This document shows, in pieces, positions 30,803-40,678 of a stretch of 51,487 nt of DNA; the stretch's first letter is position 1, and the number at the start of each line of letters is the position of its first letter. Below the pieces are notes generated by a model. That model saw nothing but the letters and a program-made list of their open reading frames with translations, was not told where the DNA came from and did no database searches. Location of the stretch: assembly GCA_032718475.1 (NCBI GenBank), contig JAUCBJ010006644.1, forward strand, positions 1 through 51,487, read 5' to 3'. A program made the position numbers and the translations under genes. The stretch comes from Nemertoderma westbladi (taxonomy: Eukaryota > Xenacoelomorpha > Nemertodermatida > Nemertodermatidae).

Positions 30803-31370
30803 TATTTATTTTCCTCCTGACTCCGCCTTTCTCTTCCTGATCAGCTTACTCGCCATTCCGAACACTACACTCGCTCACCTGTAGGGTGGTGCCTTACCAA
30901 GGCGCAATACAGATGAGTGATGTATTAAGATGTTTCGTACAGTTCGATAATGGCCTACTTTTCTACTTAACTGCGCCTTTCAAGCTTAATTTAATCTAAT
31001 TAATTTCGGAGCTAGTAAATCAGCCTAATTTACAATTTCCGTCCGTTACTTTTATTATGTTCTAGAACGACTTTCCTTGTGTTACCACTATTTTCCGATT
31101 TTTTAGCCCTATTCTATTTATTTATTTATTTTGCTTTGATTCTACTGTCCTACTACTTACTACTGCCTATGGATTTATTCTATTCTCTCTCTGATCCATA
31201 TTCTGGCCTACTCAGTGGGCCTATGCAGTACAGCAGTATGCGTCGTGTGGCCACACGATTTATCCAGCTGCACTCATATGCCCCCCTCTCTCTACTAACT
31301 CTACTTACTGCTAACTAATATCTATATCCTATTTACCCCTTTTACCTCTCACTCTCTCTCTCTAACTAAT
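30803..31370 (-). other. Spacer between Pol and ORF4, element-internal
   Basis: AT-rich and without ORFs. As leader of ORF4 it could hold a splice acceptor or internal promoter, but none was assigned. The cct-ttt tracts visible on the plus strand would be purine runs in the element RNA. Confidence 0.5.
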
Positions 31371-32015
31371 GGTACTACGTACCCCCTAACTCTAACTCTA
31401 ACTAGGTATCACGTACCTACTAACTCTAACTCTAACTAGGTACTACGTACCTACTAACTCTAACTAACTATTGGTACTACGTACCCTCTAACTCTAACTC
31501 TAACTAGGTACTACGTACCTACTAACTCTCTAACTATCGGTACTACGTACCCTCTAACTCTAACTCTAACTAGGTACTACGTACCTACTAACTCTCTAAC
31601 TGTCGGTACTACGTACCTACTAACTAACTCTAGGTACTACGTACCTACTAACTCTCTAACTATCGGTACTACGTACCCTCTAACTCTAACTCTAACTAGG
31701 TACTACGTACCTACTAACTCTCTTACTATCGGTACTACGTACCTACTAACTCTAACTCTAACTAGGTACTACGTACCCACTAACTCTCTTACTATCGGTA
31801 CTACGTACCCTCTAACTCTAACTCTAACTAGGTACTACGTACCTACTAACTCTCTAACTATCGGTACTACGTACCCTCTAACTAACTAACTCTAGGTACT
31901 ACGTACCTACTAACTAACTAACTTTAGGTACTACGTACCTACTAACTAACTAACTCTAGGTACTACGTACCTACTAACTAACTAACTTTAGGTACTACGT
32001 ACCTACTAACTAACT
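31371..32015. repeat. Palindromic minisatellite inside BEL copy 2
   Basis: About 21 occurrences of ggtactacgtacc (a near-palindrome around tacgta), separated by 12-25 bp of (taactc)n-type sequence. On the element strand the spacers read TTAGAG repeats, telomere-like in composition. Units alternate between ...ctatcggtactacgtaccctc and ...ctaggtactacgtacctact. It sits between Pol and ORF4. Confidence 0.9.
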
Positions 32016-32128
32016 AACTATTATTTTTATTTTATTTTATTTTTATTTGTGTGGGAAGGGCGTCTCGCCCTCAATCCCACCCCCCTCAGTCCAAAACTTG
32101 GACGACTAAACTCCACTCTAACTCCGCT

Positions 32129-35100
32129 CTAAGGTGCTCCTTCTAAGAGACAGCATTTACCTACTGCTCTCCTGTAGGTTTTTCTGTCCTTCGCACCTAT
32201 CTTTCCACCTATCCGCACTTCTACCGATCGGACTCTTCCGTCCTCGTCGGAGTAGGTGCCTACAACTCTCGCCAACCGCCATTGGTTGTTGATGATAGTA
32301 TCATCCGTGACGATTACGAGATCTCCCTCTCTTAACTCCCTGTTCGGCTTCCTCCACTTGCTTCGCTTATGGAGAGTGGGTAGGTATTCTTCTACCCACC
32401 TCCTCCAATACTCTGCGCTTATTGCTTTAGCGACTTTCCAACTCTGGCGGGAATGTATGTCATCTGGGTCTACACCCCGCATATCGATGGTCGCTGGCCT
32501 TTCCATCAGAAAATGGCTAGGCGTCAGCACGTCTAACGACTCAGGGTCATCATTCTCCGGATATAGCGGTCTGCTATTAATGATCCCCTCGCACTTCGCA
32601 AGTACCGTCCGTAAGACGTCTTCAGTGACCATGTGGGTGTTCATCAGCTTCATCATTAGACGTTTTGAACTGCCCACCAGTCTTTCGACGCATCCTAGTG
32701 TATGTGGTGCATACGGCGTCCGTCTCTCCCACTTTACTTGTCGTCTCCTCATGGCCGCCCTGACTTCTTCTCCCTCCAAGATGTCTAAGGCCTCTGCCAT
32801 CTCACTCTCTGCGCCCACAAAGTTGGTGCCGTTGTCGCTATATATCACTGCGATCGTCCCACCTTTGCGGTCCCTAAACCTTTCTAAGGCGTTAATGAAC
32901 GCTGATGCGGTTGCATCTTGGGCGAGTTCTATCCCTACCGCCCGCGTATTGTTGCATACGAAGATAATACCGTAGCGTTTCTCCGTGTGTCGCATCACTT
33001 TGATCTTTATCGGCCCGAACATGTCCACACCGCAATGCGTAAATGGCGGGTCGTGCTGTCTTACCCTACTCGCCGGTAGTGGCGCCATCTCCTGTACGGC
33101 TCGTTCCTTCTTCGCTCGCCGGCAGGTCTGGCACTGCCCCACTACCGCTTTAACCTTCTTCCTTAGTTGTTTGACCCAATAGGTCCTCCTTATCTCTGTG
33201 AGGGTTCGGTTGGTGCCCCCATGCAGTATCGATTTGTGGGAGTCCCATATGATCTGGTGGACTATAGGCGATCCTGTGGGAATGATGATGGGTTTCGGTG
33301 GCACGACTATACTGTTGTTATATCCCACCCTAGAATTCATTACTAGAATCCCATCCTCGTTGAGTTGTGGCGACAGCGTGATCAACCCGCTGTCCCGTCG
33401 GAGGTGCTGTTGGTTGCCGACACGTTCCACTTCGTCGCTGTAGTTCTTGCGTTGTTCATAGCGGATCACTGCATTGGCCGCTCCTTCCAGATCTATGGTT
33501 GTCCTGGTCTTCTTGTACTTGCCGACTCCCGCAAGGAAATTCCCAAAGGCTCTCCAGTACGCCACTAATTTCTTGGTCTTATACCAACTAGAACTGTAGC
33601 TGAGGAGTTTATCCGTCGGGTTATCGCACAGTTCCCTTCCTGGTTGCACGTCCCTAATCTCCCTCACCATCTGGGAGTATATCTCTTCTCCCTCTGAATC
33701 TCCCTCTCCTTCTGATACTGGTTCCGAGCCCGGGTCCACCTTCCTCATCGGCGGCCAGGCCTCTCTATCGCTCAGAAATTGTGGCCCATGTTGCCACAAT
33801 ACTTCCTTCTTCAGGAAAGTGTGGCGTTCCACGCCCCTCGACAGCAAGTCCGCTGGGTTCTCATCTGTTGGGCAGTAGTGCCACCTTTCCAGTTCTGTGC
33901 TCGCCCTTATTTCGTCCACTCTATTTGCGACGAATATCGGGTATCTCGTCTTTTCGTTGTGTAGCCAACCAAGCACTACCATGGAGTCCGTCCAGTAGTG
34001 TGTCTCCACTATGTTGGGAATTGTATCCACTAGGTAGGCTGTGGCTCTAACTCCTAGTCTCGCAGCTGTCAATTCTAGCTTAGGAACAGATGCTGAATCT
34101 GGCGGCGTTGACTTAGCTTTGCTAAAGGCTAGTCTGGGCTTGTGAGCCCCCTCTCGTTGTACTAAATAGAGTGCCGCTCCGTATGCCTCTAACGACGCGT
34201 CGGAGAACATATGTAGGTCCAGATTCGTCATGTTCCCGTCCGGGACGTATACTCGCGGCATGTTATATGTTCCCATCCTCTCCAAGTCTCCTGTCCATTT
34301 GCTCCACTGTTTCTTGATGTCTTCTGGTACCTCTACATCCCACTCATCCTTCAACTTATATACTCTCTTGAGTATCTGTTTCCCCGTGACTAGTAATGGG
34401 GATGCTAGGCCTAGGGGATCGTATATCCTTGCTATATACGATACATAACCCCTCTTCGTATGGGTGTCTGCGCCCTCTTGGCTCAGCTGATACTTCAGTT
34501 CGTCTGTTCCTCTATCCCACACGATTCCCAATGCCTTTTGCTGCGATTGTGTTCTCTTATTTGCCATGTCCTGTCCTTTGGCTGTTGTAGGGTTGTCCAT
34601 GGTCGATTCCGGTTTCTTGTCTTCTATTTCCTTGATAAATTCTTCTGAACTGGATTGGAATTTGGTCAGGTTGAAGCCGGATCCTTTCAGGATGTCGCGA
34701 ACCTCGCGCCCTGTTTCCAGTATCTCCTCAACCGTATTTCCAGACTCCATACCGTCATCTACGTAGAAGCCGCGTCGGATCATATCGACGGCCCTACTGC
34801 TGTATCTATCTTCTTTCCCCTTTACCGTGTCTCTCACTGCCATAGTCGTCGTAAATGAGGACGACTTGGCCCCCATATTTTGTACTACCATCCTATACGC
34901 TGGTATTACCGGCGGTTCTTCTTCGCCGTTATACCATAAGAAGCGTTGACTGTCACTATCTTCTTCCGTTACACGTACCTGGTTGAACATGCCTTCTATG
35001 TCACACGTGAAGGCGTGTTTCCCGTTTCGAAACCTAAGTAACACCTCTATGCCCGAATTGTAAATATTTGGGCCTTCCAACAGGTAATCGTTTAAGCATT

Positions 35101-37336
35101 TTCCGTCGGTCTTTGCCGATGCATCGACTACCATCCTAAGTTTACCTTTCTTCGGGTCTAAAGCTACGTGGAGAAGCAGGTAGTATGTCCTGTCCGTGTT
35201 CGGTTCGTCGACCGGTAACTCCACGGCCCATCCCTTCTCGACGTACTTCTTGATCGTTTTGTGAATGTACTCGTTCTTCTCGGGGCTCCGTTGTAGTGTT
35301 TGTTTCAGTTTGCGGAGTCTCGTGAGTACCATCCCTCTATTATCGGGTAGCGGTATCTTCGGTAGTTTCCATACCATTCCTATTGTATACCGCCCCTCAT
35401 CACACGTCATCGATTCCTCCACACTTTGTAGAGCCTGCTTGTCTTCTACCGAGGTCCCGACCCCTGTCTCTTTCAGTCCCTCAAAGTCTTGTCTGAGCAG
35501 TCTTTTAAGCTGCTCCTCTGCTCCCTCGTCACCCATTTCCTGCATTGTTCCCGCGAACATGCATCCTGATGTCTCCGACATCCTGAATGGTATCTTGCTC
35601 TTAATTGGACCACTCAGCGTCCACCCGAATGGCGTTAATATGGCCACCGGGTCGCTCTGCTTGTCTTCGCCGAAGACCGTTTGCATTCTCTCGTGGGCCG
35701 TTGGGCAGTCCATGCCTACTATGATGGATACCTTCCTAACGTCCACGTCTGGGATTGAGAAGTCAATGTTGTCCAGGAATTTGTATTGCTCGACCTCGAT
35801 GTTGGTTGGCCGCCTGGCATTGATGTTAATTGACTCTATTACTTGGATGGGGTCGATGGTTGCCCCATAATCGCATCCTGGTGCCACTGCTGCAATTGCG
35901 CACCGTCCTGTCCTCATCTCTAGGATCTCGTCTTTGCTAGAGATGGTTGTCACCGCCATCCTGCTTGGCCTCGTTCTCAACCCTATTTCTTCGGCTACCC
36001 ATTCCTCAACTAATGTGAAGGCAGCTCCACTATCAACCAGCATTAGTGTTGTTACTGATCGATTGCCTTCCCCGATCACTCGTACTGGTACTACTCCAAG
36101 TAGCACTGTTCCTCTCTTCTTCACCCCTACCGTGCTCGTTGCCATCGTCTGGCCTCTCCTTTGGCCAAACTTGACCGGCTTCTCTTGGCATTCCCTGGCC
36201 TTGTGTCCACTCTTTACACATCGCGAGCAGATTTTATTGCTCGACGCGTAATCTATCTGGTCTTGCCTCGGTAGCGCCTGCCAGTACCTGCAGTTCATGG
36301 TTTTATGAAGCGCATTTGCGTGTAACTGGCATTTGCTCTTTGGGTCGTAGCCCTCTTTATACAATGCATTGCGTATCGCAGTTATATTCGTACCAAAGTC
36401 CCTACTATTCTTATTGACTGGATTTGGCCTACTGGACGTACTGGGGTTATGTTTATTCATGTTGTTATTGTTCCCCTGTCCGTCCCTTGATGTTGTCTTA
36501 TCTTCGCTTGTCTGTGGACTTGCAGTCCCCTGCGTCGCTGCGTATGGCAATGATTGCCTGAGTCTCGGTAACGCGTTCGATGTATTGTGCTCTGGTTTGG
36601 GCCTGTAGTGATCTGTCTTTGGTCCCTTTCCCAGGCTATCTTCACTATAAACTGGGTCCGTTATTAGTTCAGCCTCGTAATTTAAGAAGTTTGACATTTC
36701 TTCTAAACCTGGTTCCGCACCCTTCTTGTCTCGGGTGGAGAAAGCGATCTTCCTCCATTTGTTGCGCAGCCAACTCGGTAGTGCCTGCGCTATCGTGGTG
36801 ATGTTATTGGACGCGTTGAGCTCGTATGGCGCGTCTAGCGTCTTCAGCACGATCAGCGCCTTCTCGACTTTGTTAGCAAACGTCTTAATGCTAACGGGAT
36901 TATCCTGTAGGCCACCCGATGTTATGCCTCTCAGCGTTTGCCTGATGATCTTGGCCGGGTGCCCGTATTCCCTATCCAGTGCCCGCCATGCTGTCGTGAA
37001 GCCGCCCTCTATCCCCTGATATTGCCTCACGATGTCGTATGCTGGGCCTCCCGTGTACACTTGTAGATACTTTAGGCACTCCGCCTGCGTCAAGTTTTTT
37101 GTTAGTATTTCGTTACTATACATTCGCCGAAACTGTAAGTATTCTTCCGGCCTGCTCCCATCGAATTTGAACGGTTCCACGGGTGGTAATTCGATCCTCG
37201 TTTTCAACGCATCGATCAACGTGGCCATCCCCATTGCCTGCGCTTCTAATGGATTCGACGGGTGCTGTATAGTTTCCCCTGTCTGGTGCGGTTCGTCCGT
37301 CCTATTTCTTAATCTTCTCTGACTCGGATATGTCAT
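32129..37336 (-). CDS. pol: BEL/Pao Pol polyprotein (DUF1759, zinc knuckle, protease, RT, RNase H, integrase)
   Basis: 1735 codons, uninterrupted. Order: DUF1759-like region (~25-200), CCHC knuckle CSRCVKSGHKAREC (~373), retropepsin-like protease with LVDSGAAFTLVEEW (~435), reverse transcriptase with KLRMVVDAS, FTCDIEGMFNQVRV and the YVDD catalytic box (~860), Pao-type RNase H (LHMFSDASLEAYGAALYLV, ~1044), integrase zinc finger (H...H...CQTCRRAK, ~1402), DDE core (VDMFGP ~1437, YSDNGTNF ~1500, CVERLV ~1550; D-49-E spacing), and a C-terminal DUF5641-type tail (WRRWVEEYLPTL, NQWRLARVVG). It makes cDNA and inserts it. The frame is open upstream of the called ATG through the G10 tract, so translation probably comes from ORF2 by frameshift rather than from 37336. 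All catalytic residues I can see are intact. Confidence 0.95.
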   Translation of the reverse strand: MTYPSQRRLRNRTDEPHQTGETIQHPSNPLEAQAMGMATLIDALKTRIELPPVEPFKFDGSRPEEYLQFRRMYSNEILTKNLTQAECLKYLQVYTGGPAYDIVRQYQGIEGGFTTAWRALDREYGHPAKIIRQTLRGITSGGLQDNPVSIKTFANKVEKALIVLKTLDAPYELNASNNITTIAQALPSWLRNKWRKIAFSTRDKKGAEPGLEEMSNFLNYEAELITDPVYSEDSLGKGPKTDHYRPKPEHNTSNALPRLRQSLPYAATQGTASPQTSEDKTTSRDGQGNNNNMNKHNPSTSSRPNPVNKNSRDFGTNITAIRNALYKEGYDPKSKCQLHANALHKTMNCRYWQALPRQDQIDYASSNKICSRCVKSGHKARECQEKPVKFGQRRGQTMATSTVGVKKRGTVLLGVVPVRVIGEGNRSVTTLMLVDSGAAFTLVEEWVAEEIGLRTRPSRMAVTTISSKDEILEMRTGRCAIAAVAPGCDYGATIDPIQVIESININARRPTNIEVEQYKFLDNIDFSIPDVDVRKVSIIVGMDCPTAHERMQTVFGEDKQSDPVAILTPFGWTLSGPIKSKIPFRMSETSGCMFAGTMQEMGDEGAEEQLKRLLRQDFEGLKETGVGTSVEDKQALQSVEESMTCDEGRYTIGMVWKLPKIPLPDNRGMVLTRLRKLKQTLQRSPEKNEYIHKTIKKYVEKGWAVELPVDEPNTDRTYYLLLHVALDPKKGKLRMVVDASAKTDGKCLNDYLLEGPNIYNSGIEVLLRFRNGKHAFTCDIEGMFNQVRVTEEDSDSQRFLWYNGEEEPPVIPAYRMVVQNMGAKSSSFTTTMAVRDTVKGKEDRYSSRAVDMIRRGFYVDDGMESGNTVEEILETGREVRDILKGSGFNLTKFQSSSEEFIKEIEDKKPESTMDNPTTAKGQDMANKRTQSQQKALGIVWDRGTDELKYQLSQEGADTHTKRGYVSYIARIYDPLGLASPLLVTGKQILKRVYKLKDEWDVEVPEDIKKQWSKWTGDLERMGTYNMPRVYVPDGNMTNLDLHMFSDASLEAYGAALYLVQREGAHKPRLAFSKAKSTPPDSASVPKLELTAARLGVRATAYLVDTIPNIVETHYWTDSMVVLGWLHNEKTRYPIFVANRVDEIRASTELERWHYCPTDENPADLLSRGVERHTFLKKEVLWQHGPQFLSDREAWPPMRKVDPGSEPVSEGEGDSEGEEIYSQMVREIRDVQPGRELCDNPTDKLLSYSSSWYKTKKLVAYWRAFGNFLAGVGKYKKTRTTIDLEGAANAVIRYEQRKNYSDEVERVGNQQHLRRDSGLITLSPQLNEDGILVMNSRVGYNNSIVVPPKPIIIPTGSPIVHQIIWDSHKSILHGGTNRTLTEIRRTYWVKQLRKKVKAVVGQCQTCRRAKKERAVQEMAPLPASRVRQHDPPFTHCGVDMFGPIKIKVMRHTEKRYGIIFVCNNTRAVGIELAQDATASAFINALERFRDRKGGTIAVIYSDNGTNFVGAESEMAEALDILEGEEVRAAMRRRQVKWERRTPYAPHTLGCVERLVGSSKRLMMKLMNTHMVTEDVLRTVLAKCEGIINSRPLYPENDDPESLDVLTPSHFLMERPATIDMRGVDPDDIHSRQSWKVAKAISAEYWRRWVEEYLPTLHKRSKWRKPNRELREGDLVIVTDDTIINNQWRLARVVGTYSDEDGRVRSVEVRIGGKIGAKDRKTYRRAVGKCCLLEGAP

Positions 37337-37448
37337 CGGGGGTAGCGGCCCCCTCCATATGTCTGTATCACACGACCTGTTTTCATCTAGGGGTCTCGTT
37401 GTTCTTGTTCCTGTCGGGGTATATTGTTGATATTGCGATGGGGGAATG

Positions 37449-39245
37449 TCACCCTGTCCCCCCCCCCACCGGTATGTCTGGTACTGGGGTTGATGTTAAT
37501 ATGTTGGGGCCCATACACCTATCCGCAATAATTCCCCCCTCCCCTGGGTATATGTTATGTCCCTGCATGCTGTAGTCATACTGCTGTGCTGGTACCGGTA
37601 TAGGCCTATCAGCTTCTGGCCTACTCGCCGGTATGTATTCCGCGACTTCCGGGTTTAATCCCATCGTCCGCGCTATCCTATCGCCTACATTGCCTCTCTC
37701 AGTATGGCCTACGGTATGTGCAGTAAGACCTACAGTATGCCCTACAGTCTGCATGTGTTGCTCGGGATCGAAGTTTATTCTTCTCGAATAATCCTCCCCG
37801 CGGCTACCGTATTCTCGATCGGTAGGTATATTCCGTCGGAAAGTTTCTCTTCGACCCCTCTCTCCACTGTTTTCATCTTCGTACCGGTACATCGCGTACC
37901 CCTCTCTCGGCGTGTAATGCGTCTCACCGGATCGCATCCCTCCGGGGCGACGGCAATCTCCCGGAGTCCGACCCCACTGACTTTCCGTTCTCATCTCGAC
38001 TACCGACGGCTCGCTGTCCGTCCTCGCTCTTCTATCGTTTGCGGCGATACTCCTACTACTGTCTTCCTCTCTTCTCCTATCAGTGGAATATTCCCGCTCA
38101 CGAGATCTCTCGTCGACCTCCCGGTTAAACCCCACTGTTCTTCTTTCCTCCTCTGATCGGGCTCGACGCTCCGTCTGCCCTCCCGCGACGTCAACCTGTC
38201 TTTCTCTGCTCGATCGCACGTCGCTGGGGATACTCGCAATCCCCCTATTACTTTCCGTCGCCGGTTGTTGCGGTTTACCTTGTTCGGCCCTCGCATTATC
38301 CGCTGACGGCTGTGGGACACTCTCTGCCCCCCCCCTTCTCGCCACTAACTCTCTGTTGTGGGGCCCTCGTAGCCCCCCCCCCCCCCACTCGCTACATCTA
38401 ACTTCGCTACCTCTCGCCCCGCTACTATATATCTCTCTAGTCGACACATCAACCCTACCACAGTCGTGTCTGTTCACCCCCGCCTCTCCCTCTGCTATTG
38501 CGTTGCCTTCCAGGCCCTCTACTCCCTGCCTACCAACCACGCGGCCTACCAGGCCCTCTCCTCCCTGTCTACTAACTACGCGGCCTACCAGGCCCTCTGC
38601 TCCCTGTCTACTAACTACGTGGCCTACCAGGCCCTCTGCTCCCTGGTTACATAGGCCCGACGTGTTTACATTAATAGCACCCATATTGGAAACGGAATTA
38701 ATTTGCTCATTTGAAACAAAATCATTTGTATTATTCTGCGCGACTACGTTATCTGAATTATTTTGTAAATTCGGGCTAAGATCATTATTTGAATTATTCG
38801 AATTATTCTGTGTAATTGCGTTATTTAAGTTATTTTGTAGGTCCGAATTCGAGTTATTATTTTGATTATTTGAATTATTTTGCGTAACTACATCAATATT
38901 AGGATTATTTTCTACATTATCACTGGGATTGTTCTGATTTAAATTTAAATTACTACCACTAGGCAAAGTATTTCCTGTAATAAAGGTTTGATTAGCGTTA
39001 TCCCATACGGTACTATTAATATCAACAACGTCTACTGTACCATTATTATTACCCCCCCCGCCCGTACGGTCGCACCAGTTTTGGGTCTGTCGTGCGGTCC
39101 CTGTCAGTGGAGTATTAATAAATATATCTACGGCCCTCGGCTCCTCAAAAATACTCGAGCCGGCCCCAGTTTCAGACGGCGGTCCCACTCGCACGTATTC
39201 CAACTCGTGCTCCCCTCTAATTATATTTCCCGCAAACTCACTCAC
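37449..39245 (-). CDS. gag: ORF2: Gag-like protein, Asn-rich with internal repeats
   Basis: 598 codons from a GTG that overlaps the ORF1 TGA; no ATG is nearby, so it is probably expressed as an ORF1 extension (frameshift or splicing) or from a non-AUG start. Residues ~99-190 are extremely Asn-rich (NNSNNQNNNSNSDLQNN type). Residues 201-252 hold four 13-residue repeats (QGAEGLVGRVVSR). A long Arg/Glu/Asp/Ser-rich region follows (~330-450), then HTVGLTAHTVGHTERGN and a Pro/Tyr-rich end. It stops just after a G10 tract. No CCHC motif lies here; the knuckle is in Pol. Its position before pol and its basic, disordered nature suggest a structural or RNA-binding Gag part. A diverged copy at 51212 retains the Asn-rich region. 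Confidence 0.7.
   Translation of the reverse strand: MSEFAGNIIRGEHELEYVRVGPPSETGAGSSIFEEPRAVDIFINTPLTGTARQTQNWCDRTGGGGNNNGTVDVVDINSTVWDNANQTFITGNTLPSGSNLNLNQNNPSDNVENNPNIDVVTQNNSNNQNNNSNSDLQNNLNNAITQNNSNNSNNDLSPNLQNNSDNVVAQNNTNDFVSNEQINSVSNMGAINVNTSGLCNQGAEGLVGHVVSRQGAEGLVGRVVSRQGGEGLVGRVVGRQGVEGLEGNAIAEGEAGVNRHDCGRVDVSTREIYSSGARGSEVRCSEWGGGGLRGPHNRELVARRGGAESVPQPSADNARAEQGKPQQPATESNRGIASIPSDVRSSRERQVDVAGGQTERRARSEEERRTVGFNREVDERSREREYSTDRRREEDSSRSIAANDRRARTDSEPSVVEMRTESQWGRTPGDCRRPGGMRSGETHYTPREGYAMYRYEDENSGERGRRETFRRNIPTDREYGSRGEDYSRRINFDPEQHMQTVGHTVGLTAHTVGHTERGNVGDRIARTMGLNPEVAEYIPASRPEADRPIPVPAQQYDYSMQGHNIYPGEGGIIADRCMGPNILTSTPVPDIPVGGGTG
37459..37468 (-). other. G10 homopolymer at ORF2/pol overlap
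   Basis: ORF2 reads through the run and stops at TGA five bases beyond it. The pol frame is open across the run and continues downstream. The two frames differ by +1 (equivalently -2) at this point. Copy 1 has 11 G here, which changes the ORF2 exit frame. It is a candidate slippage site. Confidence 0.6.
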
Positions 39246-40678
39246 CGTTTCTTTAATTCCTTGCGCTCCTTTTCACTCTCTGCCACTATCCCCTCACGCT
39301 CCTGGGTGTCCTTGATGGCCGAGTCTGCGGCACTCTTAATGCTCTCCCTTCGTCTCGCCCCACGCTCTTTGCGTTCCTTTTCCTTTCTCGTCTCATATTC
39401 CTTGCGTTCCGCCTCACGCTCCTTGCGTTCCCTTTCCTCCCTTGCCTCACGCTCCTTGCGTTCCCCTTCCTCTCTCGCCTCACGCTCCTTGCGTTCCTTT
39501 TCCATTCTCGCCTCACGCTCCTTGCGTTCCGCCTCACGCTCCTTGCGTTCCCTTTCCTCTCTCGCTTCACGCTCCCTACACTCCCTTTCCTCTATCTCAT
39601 CATACTCCCTTAGGCTTTTCAAAGCCCTTTCGGCCCTTTCTCCGGTTTCTCTAAGCAATACCGTTTCCCTCTCTAACCGCACTCTTCCCTCCTCTAGCCG
39701 TTCCTTCATTTCTCTCTGACCTTGCTCTGCCATGCTGAGACGGTATGCGGCTCCTATTTTTCTCACCGCTCTTTCTTTCGCGGAGGATGTAGCAGACTTA
39801 TCGGTTACGACGGACTTCCCCCGCCTTCCCGACCTACTAACTTTCTCCCACTTCCCGGAGCTTTCTCCGACCGACGAGGCCGAATCCTCGGTGTTAACCT
39901 CGGATTCGCCCCCTTCGAGTCCCCTCCAACCCACCGGTTTTACTCCCCGGGCATCGACCAAGTATGGCCCTATGTACACTGGCGCTACACTAGGTTCCAT
40001 ACTCCCACACTCCCATAGTTCAAACAGTTCGCCGGCTATCCTTTCTGCTCTCTCCCCGGCCAGTTCTCTCTGCCCAAAACGTATTAGGTAATTTAAGTGT
40101 CTATCCGACTCACCTAGTCGCTTTCTCACTCTCACCTCGTCTACCTTCGCCCCTTCCTTCTTGGCGTCGTTTATCAGCTTCCGGGTCGCGTTGTAGGCCC
40201 GTCGAAGTCGCTCAGAAACCCCGACGTCCTCGTCGCCGACCTCTCCTCCGTCCCTCCGGGTCCGACGTCGTACCGGCGGCTCCACCGTCGCCGTTCCGGT
40301 GGGCCGTCCGTCGCCCTCGGCCTGTAGCTGGCCGGCGACATCGGTACCGATCTCTCCTCCGTCTCTTCGTGTCCGGCGTCGCACCGTCGGCCCCACCGTC
40401 GCCGTTTCGGTGGGCCGCCCGTCGCCCTCGGCCTGTAGCTGGCCGGCGACATCGGCGCGCCGTTCTCCCTCTCGTGTCGACTCATCTCCTTCTCCCTCCG
40501 TCTCGCTCTCTCTCTCTCTTGGCTCGACTTCGGGTTCCAGGCCCTCCTCGTCCTGTACTTCCGGTTCGCCCGTTATCGATGGCTCCGGCGTCGTGGGCCT
40601 GTATCGTTTGGTCGCGGCCTCGCGGATCGTTAGGTCTTCGTCCGGGGTCCGCGTCGGTGTCTCGCCCGATTCACTCAT
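39242..40678 (-). CDS. ORF1: charged protein with ER/K-type helix
   Basis: 478 codons from ATG to TGA, first ORF after the 5' LTR. An acidic, Pro/Thr-rich N-terminus leads to a 37-residue tandem duplication (DVAGQLQAEGDGRPT at 76 and 113, each followed by VRRRTRRDGGE). A helical, presumably folded segment with LNYLIRFGQRELAGERAERI and FELWECGSM lies at ~180-260. From ~350 to 430 there is nearly pure Glu/Arg/Lys (units such as EREAREERERKEREAERKE), encoded by a ~30-bp repeat. This is typical of single alpha-helices or coiled coils. No enzyme motif is visible. It may act in particle assembly or as an N-terminal Gag part. Copy 1 and copy 3 lack it. Confidence 0.75.
   Translation of the reverse strand: MSESGETPTRTPDEDLTIREAATKRYRPTTPEPSITGEPEVQDEEGLEPEVEPRERESETEGEGDESTREGERRADVAGQLQAEGDGRPTETATVGPTVRRRTRRDGGEIGTDVAGQLQAEGDGRPTGTATVEPPVRRRTRRDGGEVGDEDVGVSERLRRAYNATRKLINDAKKEGAKVDEVRVRKRLGESDRHLNYLIRFGQRELAGERAERIAGELFELWECGSMEPSVAPVYIGPYLVDARGVKPVGWRGLEGGESEVNTEDSASSVGESSGKWEKVSRSGRRGKSVVTDKSATSSAKERAVRKIGAAYRLSMAEQGQREMKERLEEGRVRLERETVLLRETGERAERALKSLREYDEIEERECREREAREERERKEREAERKEREARMEKERKEREAREEGERKEREAREERERKEREAERKEYETRKEKERKERGARRRESIKSAADSAIKDTQEREGIVAESEKERKELKKR

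Noticed and set aside
35265-35870. Long plus-strand ORFs opposite pol, ORF1, ORF2 and ORF4 (also 29085, 38083, 38988, 40299)
   Set aside because: Antisense shadows of GC-rich retroelement genes; no motifs, and strongly overlapped by recognised coding frames.
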